Below are positions 39,527-48,893 of a DNA stretch of 64,000 bases, one piece after another. The DNA comes from Euryarchaeota archaeon (lineage in GTDB: Archaea; Thermoplasmatota; SW-10-69-26; JACQPN01). The position numbers were made by a program, and so were the translations under genes. Below the pieces are notes generated by a model. The model searched no databases. It was not told the origin of the DNA and saw only the letters and a list, made by a program, of their open reading frames with translations. The stretch is from positions 62,001 to 126,000 of the forward strand of contig JACQPN010000009.1 in assembly GCA_016207515.1 (NCBI GenBank). Reading direction: 5' to 3'. Position 1 is the first letter of the stretch. Every line of letters starts with the position of its first letter.

Positions 39527-40690
39527 CTACCGGCGCATCACTTCGCGGTAGACGCTTTCGATCCTTTCCACGATTGTATCCCACGAATAGTCGGCGAGGG
39601 CCTTCTTCTTCCCGGCGTCTCCCATTTGTGCCGAAAGGTTTGGATCCAAGACCAATCGGTCTATCCGTGCTGCCATCGCCTCGTGGTCGCCGAACGGCAC
39701 GAGAAAACCGTCCACTCCATCCGAGACCACATCGGGAACCCCGCCTACTCGTGTGGCGACGACCGGCTTTCCACGCGCCATCGCTTCGAGGAGCACTATC
39801 CCGAACGCCTCGTACTGGCTTGGCAGGACGAACATCCGCGCGCCCGCCATGGCGCTTCTGTAGGTCGCGGCGTCCTCGATGAAGCCGACGAACCTCACAC
39901 GGGCCCCGAGTCCAAGTCGCTTGACCTCGGCTTCGAGCGCAGCCTTCACGCCCCAATCCCCGCCCGCAAGGACGAGCGTGAGATCAGTGGCCTTGATGCG
40001 GGAGAAGGCGCGTAAGAGGACCTCTAGTCCTTTGTTGTCCGCGAGGCGTCCGCTGTAAAGCACGTACTCGCCCTCGACGTGGAACCTGTCACGGAAGAGC
40101 CGACCGTCCGCGTCCTCCCCCCACCATTTTGCGTCGATACCGTTGGGGATGGTGACGCATTTCTCGCGCGGGACGAAGTGCGAGATGAAGTCCTTCTCCG
40201 ATTCCGTGACCGTGATGACTTTAGCCGCGTGCTTGTAGATGCTTTCCGCCTGGCGCTTGTCGGAGAGCCACATCAGTGACTTGCTCCAACCGGGAAGGCT
40301 CGCCTCCGGAGGGTGGAAATGCGGCGTCACGACCAACGGCCTGCCGGTGCGCTCCGCCGCGCGCGCTGCTGCCCACACTTGATAGTACCGATGGGAATGG
40401 GCGTGGTAGAGGTCTGCATCGGCCGTCACGAGCGCGTCGACGAGGCCCGGGATGACGGGATAACGACGGAAAGGCATAGTGTCGCGTAACACCTCGAAAC
40501 GGCGGACATCAAGGCCCGCAGGTTCCAAGGGCCGGGCGGAGAATTTCTTCCATGGGATCTCCGTCTCAAGATCCGTTGAGAAGACTGTGACCGCGTGCCC
40601 GCGGCGCGCGAGGCCGAGGCTGATGGCCTTCACGTGGGCCTCGGCGCCCCCGGGCGCGTTGAAACGGATGCAGGCTTGCGCGATCTTCAA
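39527..40690 (-). CDS. GT4-family glycosyltransferase
   Basis: 387 residues from TTG 40688-40690; the frame is open to a GTG at 40783 but homology starts at KIAQACIRFNAPGGAEAHV. GT-B fold: N-terminal acceptor domain with GGAEAHVKAISLGLARRGH, C-terminal donor domain with YSGRLADNKGLEVLLRAF and PSQYEAFGIVLLEAMARGKP, containing the E-x7-E nucleotide-sugar motif. It transfers a sugar to a lipid or glycan at the inner membrane face, probably for S-layer glycans or glycolipids. No pathway genes adjoin it. Confidence 0.9.
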   Translation of the reverse strand: MKIAQACIRFNAPGGAEAHVKAISLGLARRGHAVTVFSTDLETEIPWKKFSARPLEPAGLDVRRFEVLRDTMPFRRYPVIPGLVDALVTADADLYHAHSHRYYQVWAAARAAERTGRPLVVTPHFHPPEASLPGWSKSLMWLSDKRQAESIYKHAAKVITVTESEKDFISHFVPREKCVTIPNGIDAKWWGEDADGRLFRDRFHVEGEYVLYSGRLADNKGLEVLLRAFSRIKATDLTLVLAGGDWGVKAALEAEVKRLGLGARVRFVGFIEDAATYRSAMAGARMFVLPSQYEAFGIVLLEAMARGKPVVATRVGGVPDVVSDGVDGFLVPFGDHEAMAARIDRLVLDPNLSAQMGDAGKKKALADYSWDTIVERIESVYREVMRR

Positions 40691-40818
40691 AGTGACGCCC
40701 CGTAAGATGGATAGGCCCGAATCAATTGTCCGGTCCCACGGTCTCGAAGCCGCGCGCTCACGTATAATCGTATTCGGGATCACGCACGCGTCCCAAGCCC
40801 GCCGTCACCGTGAAGGCG

Positions 40819-41217
40819 CTACCTGCTCACGCCGAGCTTACCCGGGTCCTTGAAGCGCGGGTCGAACTCCACCCTCGCAACGCCCTCGTCGGCGTACGTA
40901 GCGCAGGTGTGGCCCTCGATGCCCATGAAGCAGACGTCGCCGAGTTCGTTCTCTTCGACGATGACGAAGAGCTTCTCCTCGCCCGCCTCGAACCAGACGC
41001 GCACGAAGTACATGTACTTAGAGCCGGGGGTCTCAAGCCACACTATGTGTTCCGTCTCGAGGCCTTTCTCCTCCGCCTCGTAGGTCGACTGCTCGGCGAA
41101 CTGACGGATGATCTTCATCACCGTCTTGTCGCGAAGCGCTTTCTGGACCTCCCGCTTGATCCGCGGTTCGCCCTCAAAATCAGGGTTCCAATCAAGTGTG
41201 TGGCCGGACAAATCCAT
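40819..41217 (-). CDS. Conserved-looking hypothetical protein
   Basis: 132 residues from ATG 41215-41217. The sequence is acidic and protein-like (GLETEHIVWLETPGSKYMYF, then VRVWFEAGEEKLFVIVEENE), with alternating strands suggesting a single alpha/beta domain. No motif recognised. CATTAAAGG (about 41245-41253, reverse strand) is a TATA box about 30 nt upstream, which sets this start against the longer open frame. It shares a ~210-nt divergent region with the methyltransferase gene. Confidence 0.65.
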   Translation of the reverse strand: MDLSGHTLDWNPDFEGEPRIKREVQKALRDKTVMKIIRQFAEQSTYEAEEKGLETEHIVWLETPGSKYMYFVRVWFEAGEEKLFVIVEENELGDVCFMGIEGHTCATYADEGVARVEFDPRFKDPGKLGVSR

Positions 41218-41427
41218 GCGTCCCGTTACCCATTGTGGGCGGCTACCTTTAATGGTTTTGCTGTTATGCGCGCCGCTGCACTCGAAAACTTTAAGGGCAA
41301 GTCGACATAGGTGGCGCGGCCCGCCCTTCCACCTCGCCACAGGAGGGAAAAGGGTCACCGGTCGGCGACGCGTCGGCGGCCCCAAGGCGGGCGCCAAGCC
41401 TTTTACGGCCGGGCCGGTTGGCGCCTC

Positions 41428-42420
41428 GTGAGGTTCCTCATCGAACTGTCGATGGAACACCCGACGATCCCCCGCTCGGAAGCGCTCGCCGCGTCGCACG
41501 GGGCGGAGACGTTCTCCGATGACGGGGTCGTGGTCCTGGATTCCGACGCTTCCGCCGAGACCTTAGCGTCACGCCTCGGGATGAGCCACGCCATCGACGC
41601 TTACGCGTTCTCGGAGGACGGCGACCCGGAATCTCTCATCGCCCGCTTTCGCCAAGTCGAGCCGCTTCTCGGCGAGACGTGGGCCGTGCGCGTGAGGGCG
41701 AAGGGCGAGAGGTGGGCGCGCTACGATTCCGCCGCGTTGGAAAAGAGGCTCGGCGCTTCCATCAAGCGCGCTGGAGTCAATCTTCGGACGCCAAAGACCG
41801 AGGTGCGCGTCGTGTTATCGGGGCGGATACATGTAGGAATAAAGCTCGAAGAGATCGACCGGGCGCCGTTCGACGCACGGAAAGTCCAGCACCGCCCGTT
41901 CTTCTCTCCGATAAGTCTTCATCCCCGCCTTGCCCGCGCGTTCGTGAACCTCGCGGCGCCGCGCGCCGGGGAGCGTCTCCTGGACCCCTTCTGCGGGACG
42001 GGCGGCATTCTCCTCGAGGCCGCGCTTTGCGGTCTCCACGTCATCGGCGGCGACATCGACGGCTCGAAAGTGGAAGGCACGAAGGCCGTGCTCCATCACT
42101 ATGTCGGCCCTTCGGCGTACGAATTCCACGTCGGCGATGTCGGCGACATCGGAAAGCACGTGTCGGACGTCGATTGCGTCGTGACGGACCCGCCTTATGG
42201 GCGAGCGGCGACGACGACCGGGGAAGAGGTCCGCAGCCTCTACAAGCGGGCCCTCGAGACCGCGCGCGGCCTTCTACGCGACGGTGGTCGCTTGGTGATC
42301 GCGTTCCCGGACCCAAGACACGCAGACCTCGCGGCCGGTCTCTTCACGTTACGCGAGCGGCATGCGATCTTTGTGCACCGGTCCCTCACCCGGCACGTCC
42401 ACGTTTTCGAAAAGGCCTGA
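41428..42420 (+). CDS. Trm-G10-type tRNA (guanine-N2) methyltransferase
   Basis: 330 residues from GTG 41428 (RFLIELSMEHPTIPRSEALAA); the frame is open further left without homology. The N-terminal THUMP-like RNA-binding region (about 60-150) leads to RPFFSPISLHPRLARAFVNLA, AdoMet motif I LLDPFCGTGGILLEA, and catalytic motif IV TDPPYGRAA. This arrangement is that of archaeal TrmG10, which makes N2-methyl- and dimethylguanosine at position 10 of tRNA. It is followed by rnz, another tRNA-maturation gene. Confidence 0.92.
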   Translation: MRFLIELSMEHPTIPRSEALAASHGAETFSDDGVVVLDSDASAETLASRLGMSHAIDAYAFSEDGDPESLIARFRQVEPLLGETWAVRVRAKGERWARYDSAALEKRLGASIKRAGVNLRTPKTEVRVVLSGRIHVGIKLEEIDRAPFDARKVQHRPFFSPISLHPRLARAFVNLAAPRAGERLLDPFCGTGGILLEAALCGLHVIGGDIDGSKVEGTKAVLHHYVGPSAYEFHVGDVGDIGKHVSDVDCVVTDPPYGRAATTTGEEVRSLYKRALETARGLLRDGGRLVIAFPDPRHADLAAGLFTLRERHAIFVHRSLTRHVHVFEKA

Positions 42421-42456
42421 TTTCGGCCCACGGCGGGAAGGGTCCGGCCAACGACG

Positions 42457-42477
42457 GAAGTACGTACTTATGCATAC
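42457..42477. promoter_or_regulatory. Palindromic motif upstream of rnz, shared with 394-415
   Basis: GAAGTACGTACTT (AAGTACGTACTT is a perfect 12-nt palindrome) followed by ATGCATAC. Differs only by transitions from the copy upstream of the permease. It lies 57 nt before the in-frame ATG at 42535 and 111 nt before the likely rnz start at 42589. Confidence 0.45.
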
Positions 42478-42588
42478 ATTCTCGGCGAGCCCCAGCGAAA
42501 GCCTAAGAATGAGGGTCGGCATGACGCGCAACATATGCCACGGCCCAAAGGACCGGCAGCCCAACCACGGCCGGGCATCCACGAGCAG

Positions 42589-43500
42589 ATGGACATCGTG
42601 TTCCTAGGGACAAGCGCCAGCTGGCCATCGGCGGATCGTAACGTCGCCTCGATAGCGCTACACCGGGGCGGCGAGGTCATCCTCTTCGACTGCGGCGAGG
42701 GCACCCAGCGCCAGTTCCAGCGCTCCGGCCTCTCTTACATGGACGTCTCGAAGATCTTCATCACGCATCTTCACGGCGACCATTTCCTCGGTCTCATCGG
42801 CCTCATCCAGACGATGTACCTCAACGAACGCCAGGCGCCGCTTCACATCTACGGCCCCGACGGCATCCGCGACAACGTCATGAACCTGCTTTCACTCGGC
42901 TATTTCAAACCCGATTACAACATCGTGATCGAGGAGCTTGAGGACAAGGACGTCGTGGACTTCGGGTCCTACTCGGTCGCCGCGCGCGCAGTCAAGCACA
43001 ACGTCCACAACCTCGGATACGCGCTCGTCGAAAGACCGCGCCCCGGTCGCTTCAACAAGGAGCGGGCGTTGGAACTCGGCGTCCCCGAGGGGCCGTCTTT
43101 CAGCAAACTCCAAGCGGGCGAACAGGTCGAGACGCCGGCTGGAAAGATCATCAAGCCGGAACAGGTGCTTGGACCCTCGAGGCCGGGAAGGAAAGTCGCG
43201 TACTCGGGCGACGCCCTCCCGTCCGAATCCATGGTGGAACTCGCCCATGGCGCAGACGTCTTGATCCACGATTCCACCTTCCATTCCGACTACAAGGAGG
43301 CCAACGAGTACGGGCACTCGACCTCAGCGCAGGCAGCATTCATCGCGAAGAAGGCCCAAGTGCGTAAGCTCATCCTGACGCATTTCAGTGCGCGCTACAA
43401 GGACGTGAGGCCGCTAGTAGAGGACGCGCGGAAGGTATTCCCCGGGACCGAGGCGGCGCACGATTTCTACAAGGTCAATGTGGAGTTCCGGGACGGCTGA
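42589..43500 (+). CDS. rnz: Ribonuclease Z (tRNA 3'-processing endonuclease)
   Basis: 303 residues from ATG 42589; 18 further residues are possible from 42535. Metallo-beta-lactamase fold with THLHGDH (59-65) binding two zinc ions, the start FLGTSASWPSADRNVASIAL typical of RNase Z, AYSGDALPSESM supplying a further ligand, and the HST motif (GHSTSAQAA). It cuts the 3' trailer from tRNA precursors, needed here because the two well-formed tRNA genes encode no CCA. Length is typical of the short form. Confidence 0.95.
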   Translation: MDIVFLGTSASWPSADRNVASIALHRGGEVILFDCGEGTQRQFQRSGLSYMDVSKIFITHLHGDHFLGLIGLIQTMYLNERQAPLHIYGPDGIRDNVMNLLSLGYFKPDYNIVIEELEDKDVVDFGSYSVAARAVKHNVHNLGYALVERPRPGRFNKERALELGVPEGPSFSKLQAGEQVETPAGKIIKPEQVLGPSRPGRKVAYSGDALPSESMVELAHGADVLIHDSTFHSDYKEANEYGHSTSAQAAFIAKKAQVRKLILTHFSARYKDVRPLVEDARKVFPGTEAAHDFYKVNVEFRDG

Positions 43501-43599
43501 AACGCCTCGATTGCAGATTCATGTACATTCGGAGGGGACCACTCACCGGACGTCCACTCAAGTTTGAAATAGCCCGAGACGGATGAAGCGGACGGGGGC

Positions 43600-46209
43600 A
43601 TGGAGTTGAACAGCCGGACCCAGGCCATCGTCATCGCGTCTGCATTGTTGACAGCCAGCGCCACGGGCGTCCTTGCGACGCTCTTGGAGCCACAGGCGCC
43701 GGCGGGCGTCTCGCCCGAACTTGCCGAAAAGCTATCGAGCTCATCGCAGGCCGACCGCCTTCCGATCGTCATCCAGTTCAAGGACTCGGTGCGCCCCTCG
43801 GACGCCCTTCTCCTTCAGGATCTTGGGTTCACGGGCCTCATCCAGTACGAGATGATCCCGGCGGTGTATGGCGTTGGCGATGTCGGGGCGATCGAGACGC
43901 TCCGTCAAAGCCCGCGCGTCGAATACATCGAGTACGACACCGAACTCGAATACTACCTCGACACAGCGACGACGACAGGCCGCGCCAAACAAGTCTGGGA
44001 CGCCGCTTTCAACACCTACCTCGGGGGCGTGCGGGAAGCCCACGAAGGCGGGTTCACAGGGTCTGGCGTGAACATCGCTATAATAGACACCGGCGTCGAC
44101 GCGACGCATCAGGACCTGCTCTATGCGCCGCTGGCGACCGCCGCCGGGCTTCCGGGCAAGACCTCGATCAACCTGAAGCTCTTGGGCCGCGACTCTGTGA
44201 GCGGCGACGTCTTCAACCCCAATGACCCCAACGGCATGATCCTCGACGGCGCCGTGGAGGACACCCATGAGATCGTCAAGGCGAATGCCCTGGCGGTTCC
44301 CACCCCGAACAGCGACAACACGGGTTCCCACGGCACGCATGTGGCAGGGATCGCCGGTGGTTCCGGTGCCGCGAGCGGAGGAGTCTACAAGGGAGCGGCC
44401 CCTGGCGCGAACATCGTGGGCCTTGGTTGCGGCGAGACGATCGTGATACACCTCGGCCTCGCGGGATTCGATTGGGTCTACGCGAACGCCGACGCCGAGA
44501 ACATCCGCATTGTCAGCAACTCGTGGGGAGGTGCTGGCGACTGGAACCCCGACTCCGCGCTGACGAAGGCGATACAGAAGCTAGCGCAGGACAAGGGGAC
44601 CATCATCCTTTTCGCGGCCGGCAACGACGGCGGCGATGGCAGCCTCATCAGGACGAACCTCTGGGCGAACATCCCGGAAGTGACGCTTTCGGTCGCGAAC
44701 TACAACGAGGCGTGGGGTTTCGCAAACAACGGTTCCTCAAGAGGCAAGATCGACCTCGAAAGGACGTGGCCCGATCTCATGGCCACGGGGACGCGCGTGC
44801 GTTCCACAGCCGCGATCCTTGCCCCACTCGCCTATTCCTCGGACGAAAGCCCACCGACACCCGTCGTCGACCCCTACACGACCTTCACGGGCACTTCGAT
44901 GGCCACTCCCTTCGTGGCGGGCGTCGTGGCGCTCATGCTCGAAGCAAACCCTGCACTCACCGCGGCCGACGTGAAGGAGATACTGCGCGACACATCGAAG
45001 CCCGTGACGTACCTGAACGCGACCGGTGTCTCCATCGTGACGTCGTACGCGACCCATGGGTACGCGATGGGGAAGGGGCTCTCCGACGCATCCGCCGCGG
45101 TGGCCGCGGCGTTGAGGATGGCCGATGGCCATGGGCGCTCGACCGCGATACGCCTCGCTGACGTGGACAGCTCCGTGTCACCGTGGGTCCTCAACCCACC
45201 TCGCCCAATAGCCGACGTGACGTCGCCCTCCAGCGGCTCGATCCTTGCAGGGACGGCAGCGAGCGTCGCCGGGACCGCGACGACCTACGGCGACCCCGTG
45301 ACGCTCGTGGAGGTCTCCGTGGATTCGGGGCCATGGTCGGCGGCGACCGGCACCGGTTCGTGGTCGTTCACGCTGGATACCACGTCTTACTCGGACGGGG
45401 TCCACGCCATCGCTGCCCGCGCTTTCGATGGTTCGGTCTACTCCTTTGCCGACTCGGTGAACGTCATCATCAACAATGGGATCGATCCCCCGACCCCTGT
45501 CCTCATGGGTCCGACGGGCCCGGCCATTGCAGGGACGTCGGTGGGTTTCGACGGGAGCCTCTCGACTGCCGATCCAGGAAGGAGCATCGTTTCGTACGCG
45601 TGGGACTTCGGTGACGGCGGCACGGCCGCCGGGCCCGTCGCAAGCCACGCCTTCACCGCGCCGGGCACATACTCCGTGACGCTCACGGTGACGGACGACG
45701 GAAGCCTCTTCGGATCGGAGGCGATCGACGTCAAGGTCTTGGAGCGCCACGACCTCTTCCTGCACGCGGGCAACGCGATGGACCCGACGATGCCGACCGC
45801 GGGCGAGGACACCGTGGAGACGCACGCGTTCGGCGAATCCGTGGCGTTCATCAGCAGTGGATTCGGCGGGCAGACCCTCGCCTCGTTGCATGGAAGGATC
45901 TACCTGTCCACGTCCGGAGAGAACCCTGGCGTCCGATTGACGAACGCGCTCTTCAACGTGAGCTGGTATTCGACAGCGGACGGAGTCGACACCCAGATCG
46001 GCTTCAAGATCACGCAAGGCGCCTTCGTCCTCCCGACGGATGCGACGCTGCGAACGGTGGAGTTGAGCCTTTCCGGAGGTTTCGCGGTGCCTGCCGGTGC
46101 AGAACTGAGGGTCAAGGTCGAGGCGTGGCAGAACGTCAACACGGTTTGGCGCATATACTTCGACTCGGCGGCGCATGCGTCGGAGATCGTAGCGCTCACG
46201 GCGGATTGA
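43600..46209 (+). CDS. Secreted multidomain subtilisin-like protease (S8 with Ig-like and PKD domains)
   Basis: 869 residues. The signal peptide is about 1-27. An I9-type propeptide (about 45-118) precedes the S8 domain: Asp163 (IIDTGVDATH), His244 (SHGTHVAGIAGG), Asn342 (AAGND) and Ser433 (TGTSMATPF). After residue 535 come a Big/Ig-like domain (SPSSGSILAGTAASVAGTAT), a PKD domain (YAWDFGDGGTAAGPVASHAF) and a C-terminal beta-sandwich. It should act outside the cell on proteins; no membrane anchor is visible. TTGAAATAG (about 43564-43572) is a TATA box ~30 nt upstream. Confidence 0.93.
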   Translation: MELNSRTQAIVIASALLTASATGVLATLLEPQAPAGVSPELAEKLSSSSQADRLPIVIQFKDSVRPSDALLLQDLGFTGLIQYEMIPAVYGVGDVGAIETLRQSPRVEYIEYDTELEYYLDTATTTGRAKQVWDAAFNTYLGGVREAHEGGFTGSGVNIAIIDTGVDATHQDLLYAPLATAAGLPGKTSINLKLLGRDSVSGDVFNPNDPNGMILDGAVEDTHEIVKANALAVPTPNSDNTGSHGTHVAGIAGGSGAASGGVYKGAAPGANIVGLGCGETIVIHLGLAGFDWVYANADAENIRIVSNSWGGAGDWNPDSALTKAIQKLAQDKGTIILFAAGNDGGDGSLIRTNLWANIPEVTLSVANYNEAWGFANNGSSRGKIDLERTWPDLMATGTRVRSTAAILAPLAYSSDESPPTPVVDPYTTFTGTSMATPFVAGVVALMLEANPALTAADVKEILRDTSKPVTYLNATGVSIVTSYATHGYAMGKGLSDASAAVAAALRMADGHGRSTAIRLADVDSSVSPWVLNPPRPIADVTSPSSGSILAGTAASVAGTATTYGDPVTLVEVSVDSGPWSAATGTGSWSFTLDTTSYSDGVHAIAARAFDGSVYSFADSVNVIINNGIDPPTPVLMGPTGPAIAGTSVGFDGSLSTADPGRSIVSYAWDFGDGGTAAGPVASHAFTAPGTYSVTLTVTDDGSLFGSEAIDVKVLERHDLFLHAGNAMDPTMPTAGEDTVETHAFGESVAFISSGFGGQTLASLHGRIYLSTSGENPGVRLTNALFNVSWYSTADGVDTQIGFKITQGAFVLPTDATLRTVELSLSGGFAVPAGAELRVKVEAWQNVNTVWRIYFDSAAHASEIVALTAD

Positions 46210-46254
46210 GGCCGCTAGCAAGGCTCAAGCGGCGAAGGCGCCATAGCGACGGCC

Positions 46255-46572
46255 GTGGACCTGACAGGCATCCTTCCGGCGCTCTCGCCGACCGACCCCG
46301 GCCCGCCGCCGCTTCTTGAGTACATTGGCCCAGGTCTCCTGTTCTTTTTCTCGTCGTTGGCGATCGGCTTCTGGATAGCGATCGATGCCAACCTCAGGGG
46401 CCGTAGCGCGGCCAAATGGGTGCTCGCCGGGATTTTCCTGAATGTCTTCGGCCTGCTCCTATGGCTTGCCAAGCGGCCAAAGGAAAAAGTCGCCCCTGAA
46501 GCCCGGCTCAACACGAAGGAACAGATGCGCAAGGCCCGCACGGAAAGGCGGGGCGAGAAGCCCGGTCCCTAA
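46255..46572 (+). CDS. Small two-helix membrane protein
   Basis: 105 residues from GTG 46255. Two hydrophobic helices (LLFFFSSLAIGFWIAI and WVLAGIFLNVFGLLLWLA) are followed by a strongly basic tail (KRPKEKV...RKARTERRGEK). The second helix plus basic end resembles phospholipase D-nuclease N-terminal-type membrane domains. Function unknown. Confidence 0.6.
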   Translation: MDLTGILPALSPTDPGPPPLLEYIGPGLLFFFSSLAIGFWIAIDANLRGRSAAKWVLAGIFLNVFGLLLWLAKRPKEKVAPEARLNTKEQMRKARTERRGEKPGP

Positions 46573-46621
46573 GGCCCAGGGATGCAGGTGGCGGCATCGC
46601 CCACGAGGCACGCGCGTGGAT

Positions 46622-47386
46622 TCACTGTTTCCAACCCAACCTCGCCACCGCGTCACGGCTCTTTTCTGATTGACCTATCCCCCGGTTCTCCAATACCGTG
46701 TAACCGGTGTAGGCGCCCAGTTGGTGCGCGACCGCCTTCGCGTCGAGCGTCCCCTCGCCGACCGGCAGGTGCTCGTCCTTCTTGCCGCCATTGTCGTGGA
46801 AGTGGAGGTGCGTTATCGACGACTTGTGCTCCAGAAACGCGTCCGTGTTGCCGTTCGTGTTCGAATGGCCCGTGTCGAGGCAGAAGCCCATCCCGACCTC
46901 GGAAGCAAGCGGCAGGACCTCTTCCGGCGTCTTGCAAGTCGGCCAATCGAAGTTCGGCATGTTCTCGAGATGCGCCTTGACACCATGTTCCCTGCACGCG
47001 GCGGCGATCATCTTCAACGAATCCTTGTTCCTCGCCCGCACAGCGTCCCAGTCCCCGACCCCGATGGGGCTTGCATGGCCCGGGTGGATTACGATGGAGT
47101 CGAGGTCGGCCGCGCGCATCGATTTCACGACTTCCAGTATGCGGCCCACGGAGAACGCGCGGGTATCGTCGATGAGGGAGGCGATGTTTATGTCGGAGAG
47201 GGGGGCGTGGACCGTCACGTCGAGGTCCGTCGACCTTACGGCTTGCCTGAACTCGTCAAGATGCGCGGGGATGTAGTGGAGGCCGTCCGCGACCACCTCC
47301 CATTGATCGAAGGCCGAGGCGACCTTCGGGACGAAATCTCCCAACGGCACGTTGCAGAATATCGGGCTGCTCATCGAGATCCTCAT
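46622..47386 (-). CDS. Xylose isomerase-like TIM-barrel (sugar-phosphate isomerase / AP endonuclease 2 superfamily)
   Basis: 254 residues from ATG 47384-47386, which overlaps the UPF0201 stop (ATGA). TIM-barrel metal-site segments: VHAPLSD, IVIHPGHAS, AHLENMPN, GFCLDTGHSN and HLHFHDNGGKKDEHLPVG. The conserved His/Glu/Asp ligands match the AP endonuclease 2 family, covering endonuclease IV and sugar isomerases. The HDNGGKKDEHLP segment is more like the sugar-isomerase branch; the reaction is not assigned. Third gene of the UPF0200-UPF0201 operon. Met5 is an alternative start. Confidence 0.85.
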   Translation of the reverse strand: MRISMSSPIFCNVPLGDFVPKVASAFDQWEVVADGLHYIPAHLDEFRQAVRSTDLDVTVHAPLSDINIASLIDDTRAFSVGRILEVVKSMRAADLDSIVIHPGHASPIGVGDWDAVRARNKDSLKMIAAACREHGVKAHLENMPNFDWPTCKTPEEVLPLASEVGMGFCLDTGHSNTNGNTDAFLEHKSSITHLHFHDNGGKKDEHLPVGEGTLDAKAVAHQLGAYTGYTVLENRGIGQSEKSRDAVARLGWKQ

Positions 47387-47955
47387 TCGCCGCGCCTCCG
47401 CATCCTTTTGCGTTCCTTTTCTTCGTGCGTGCCGCCGCTTCGGTTCGGGAGGCGGCGCGCCTCGCCGGTGGAAGCATGGTCCTCGCTGTCCTTCGCGACG
47501 ATACCTTCGAGGAAGGCCTTGTGCTCTGCCCGAAGTCGCTCGTCCTCCTCGTCGCCCACGAAACTCGTCGCCGCCGTGTCGGGCGCCATGTCCATTATCA
47601 GGAGTTCCAGTTCCTCCGCGCTTCTTGCCTCGATCTCCACCACGATGTCGCCAAGCGGCCCGGGGGCGTCCACGAAGTTGACGCGGCCCATGAATGCGGC
47701 CTGCTTGTTCAATGCGAACCTCGTCACGCGCCCGTCTCCTTCCCTCCCGCGTAGCATCACGGAACGCGCGGGGTCGCGGATCCGTAGCGTTTTCAAGAGC
47801 TCGGCGAACTTCGCGAGGTCCGTGGTCTCGAAGACGTGCGTTCCCCCTTGCGTCGAGGCTTCTTTGACTTTCGGGAAGACGTTTGTTACCGCCTTGATGA
47901 CGCGCGCCGGCTCTTCCGTCGCGCGGATCTCGACGAGGATGCGGACACTGACCAC
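47383..47955 (-). CDS. UPF0201 family (archaeal RNA-binding-like protein)
   Basis: 190 residues from GTG 47953-47955. The typical N-terminus VRILVEIRATEEPARVIKAVTN, then FALNKQAAFMGRVNF and GPLGDIVVEIEA identify UPF0201/DUF54. The first ~140 residues match; a charged tail (about 145-190) is extra. Function unknown; adjacency to the UPF0200 kinase is conserved in many archaea. Confidence 0.85.
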   Translation of the reverse strand: MVSVRILVEIRATEEPARVIKAVTNVFPKVKEASTQGGTHVFETTDLAKFAELLKTLRIRDPARSVMLRGREGDGRVTRFALNKQAAFMGRVNFVDAPGPLGDIVVEIEARSAEELELLIMDMAPDTAATSFVGDEEDERLRAEHKAFLEGIVAKDSEDHASTGEARRLPNRSGGTHEEKERKRMRRRGE

Positions 47956-48028
47956 GCTGTCGCAAGGTTTGACCGGTTATTAAAACACGAGGCCGTGGCG
48001 GACCCGCCCCCTTGGCGCGGCGACCGAG

Positions 48029-48571
48029 TCAACGCCGTCCTTCGAGTATCGCCTTGAACCTTCGCTTGATCGAAGAGATGTCGCCGGCGTTCTCCAACGT
48101 CACCTCCGCGCCGGCGACGACGTCCGCGAGGCCCCACTGGAGCTCGCGTCGGTCGCGTGCCTCGAAACGGTCCCTGTCCTGCGCCTCGTCCGCCCTCCTG
48201 CGGGCGAGGACGCGTTTCATGCGTTGGTCGTCGGGCGCCGTTATCGCCACGAGCGTGAAGTCCGTTCCCAGGGTGGCCCGGAAGTATTCCACCTCTGCCA
48301 TCGACCGGATCCCGTCGATCACGACGACAGGGGCCGGGGACGCGGCCAGGCGTTCGCTCGTCCTCTCGGCCCATATGGCCGCGTGACGCTCTTTCCTCAT
48401 CGCGTCGGAGACGCTTGACACGTTCTCGTCGGTCACGGGGAGGCCGCGCCTTCGCACTTCTTCCCATACGGCATCCCCCATGCGCTCGACAGGGACGCCG
48501 GCTTCCTTCGCAACCTCGGCCGCGATGGATTTCCCGGCGCCTGGAAGACCGGTGATGCCGATGACGCGCAC
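48029..48571 (-). CDS. UPF0200 family P-loop nucleotide kinase
   Basis: 180 residues from GTG 48569-48571. Walker A GLPGAGKS (8-15), a DGIRSMAEVEYFR Walker B-like region and the lid RRRADEAQDRDRFEARD match archaeal UPF0200, a dephospho-CoA kinase-like family whose substrate is not settled. It is first in an operon with UPF0201 (73 nt on) and the TIM-barrel gene. Confidence 0.88.
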   Translation of the reverse strand: MRVIGITGLPGAGKSIAAEVAKEAGVPVERMGDAVWEEVRRRGLPVTDENVSSVSDAMRKERHAAIWAERTSERLAASPAPVVVIDGIRSMAEVEYFRATLGTDFTLVAITAPDDQRMKRVLARRRADEAQDRDRFEARDRRELQWGLADVVAGAEVTLENAGDISSIKRRFKAILEGRR

Positions 48572-48893
48572 GCGATGCGCTAGGCGCTTCCGGGGAAAAA
48601 CGTTGCCCTTGTGGCCTTACCTAGACATGTACGCTAAGACACCGGAACGGATGGGAACGGAGTTAGGGCCTCGAAGGTCTCGCTCTTCGTCTCTCCATGA
48701 GGGATCCCTCACGCTCGTGAGAAGAAACGAAGACAAAGAACCGGACGGGGATAGAGGGAACGCTGCTGCGGGCACGAAAGAGGAACCCCTTCGGTCGGGA
48801 CGGATGCAGTCCCGACCAAACGCGTCAGACTGAGTCGGGAAACGAAAGATCACCTTTGGTCTGTCAAAGAGTCGCTGCTGCCGTCGCCCGGCC
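48572..48893. other. Intergenic region with stable hairpins, no gene seen
   Basis: Short open frames here look random. GGTCGGGAC-GGATGCA-GTCCCGACC (48793-48817) is a perfect 9-bp hairpin, and GAGGGATCCCTC (about 48699-48710) is a perfect palindrome. These could end the leftward transcript of the small membrane gene. No RNA family is recognised. Confidence 0.45.

Noticed and set aside
48572-48893. Small coding frames around 48480-48940
   Set aside because: They cross perfect hairpins and lack any start signal or family resemblance.
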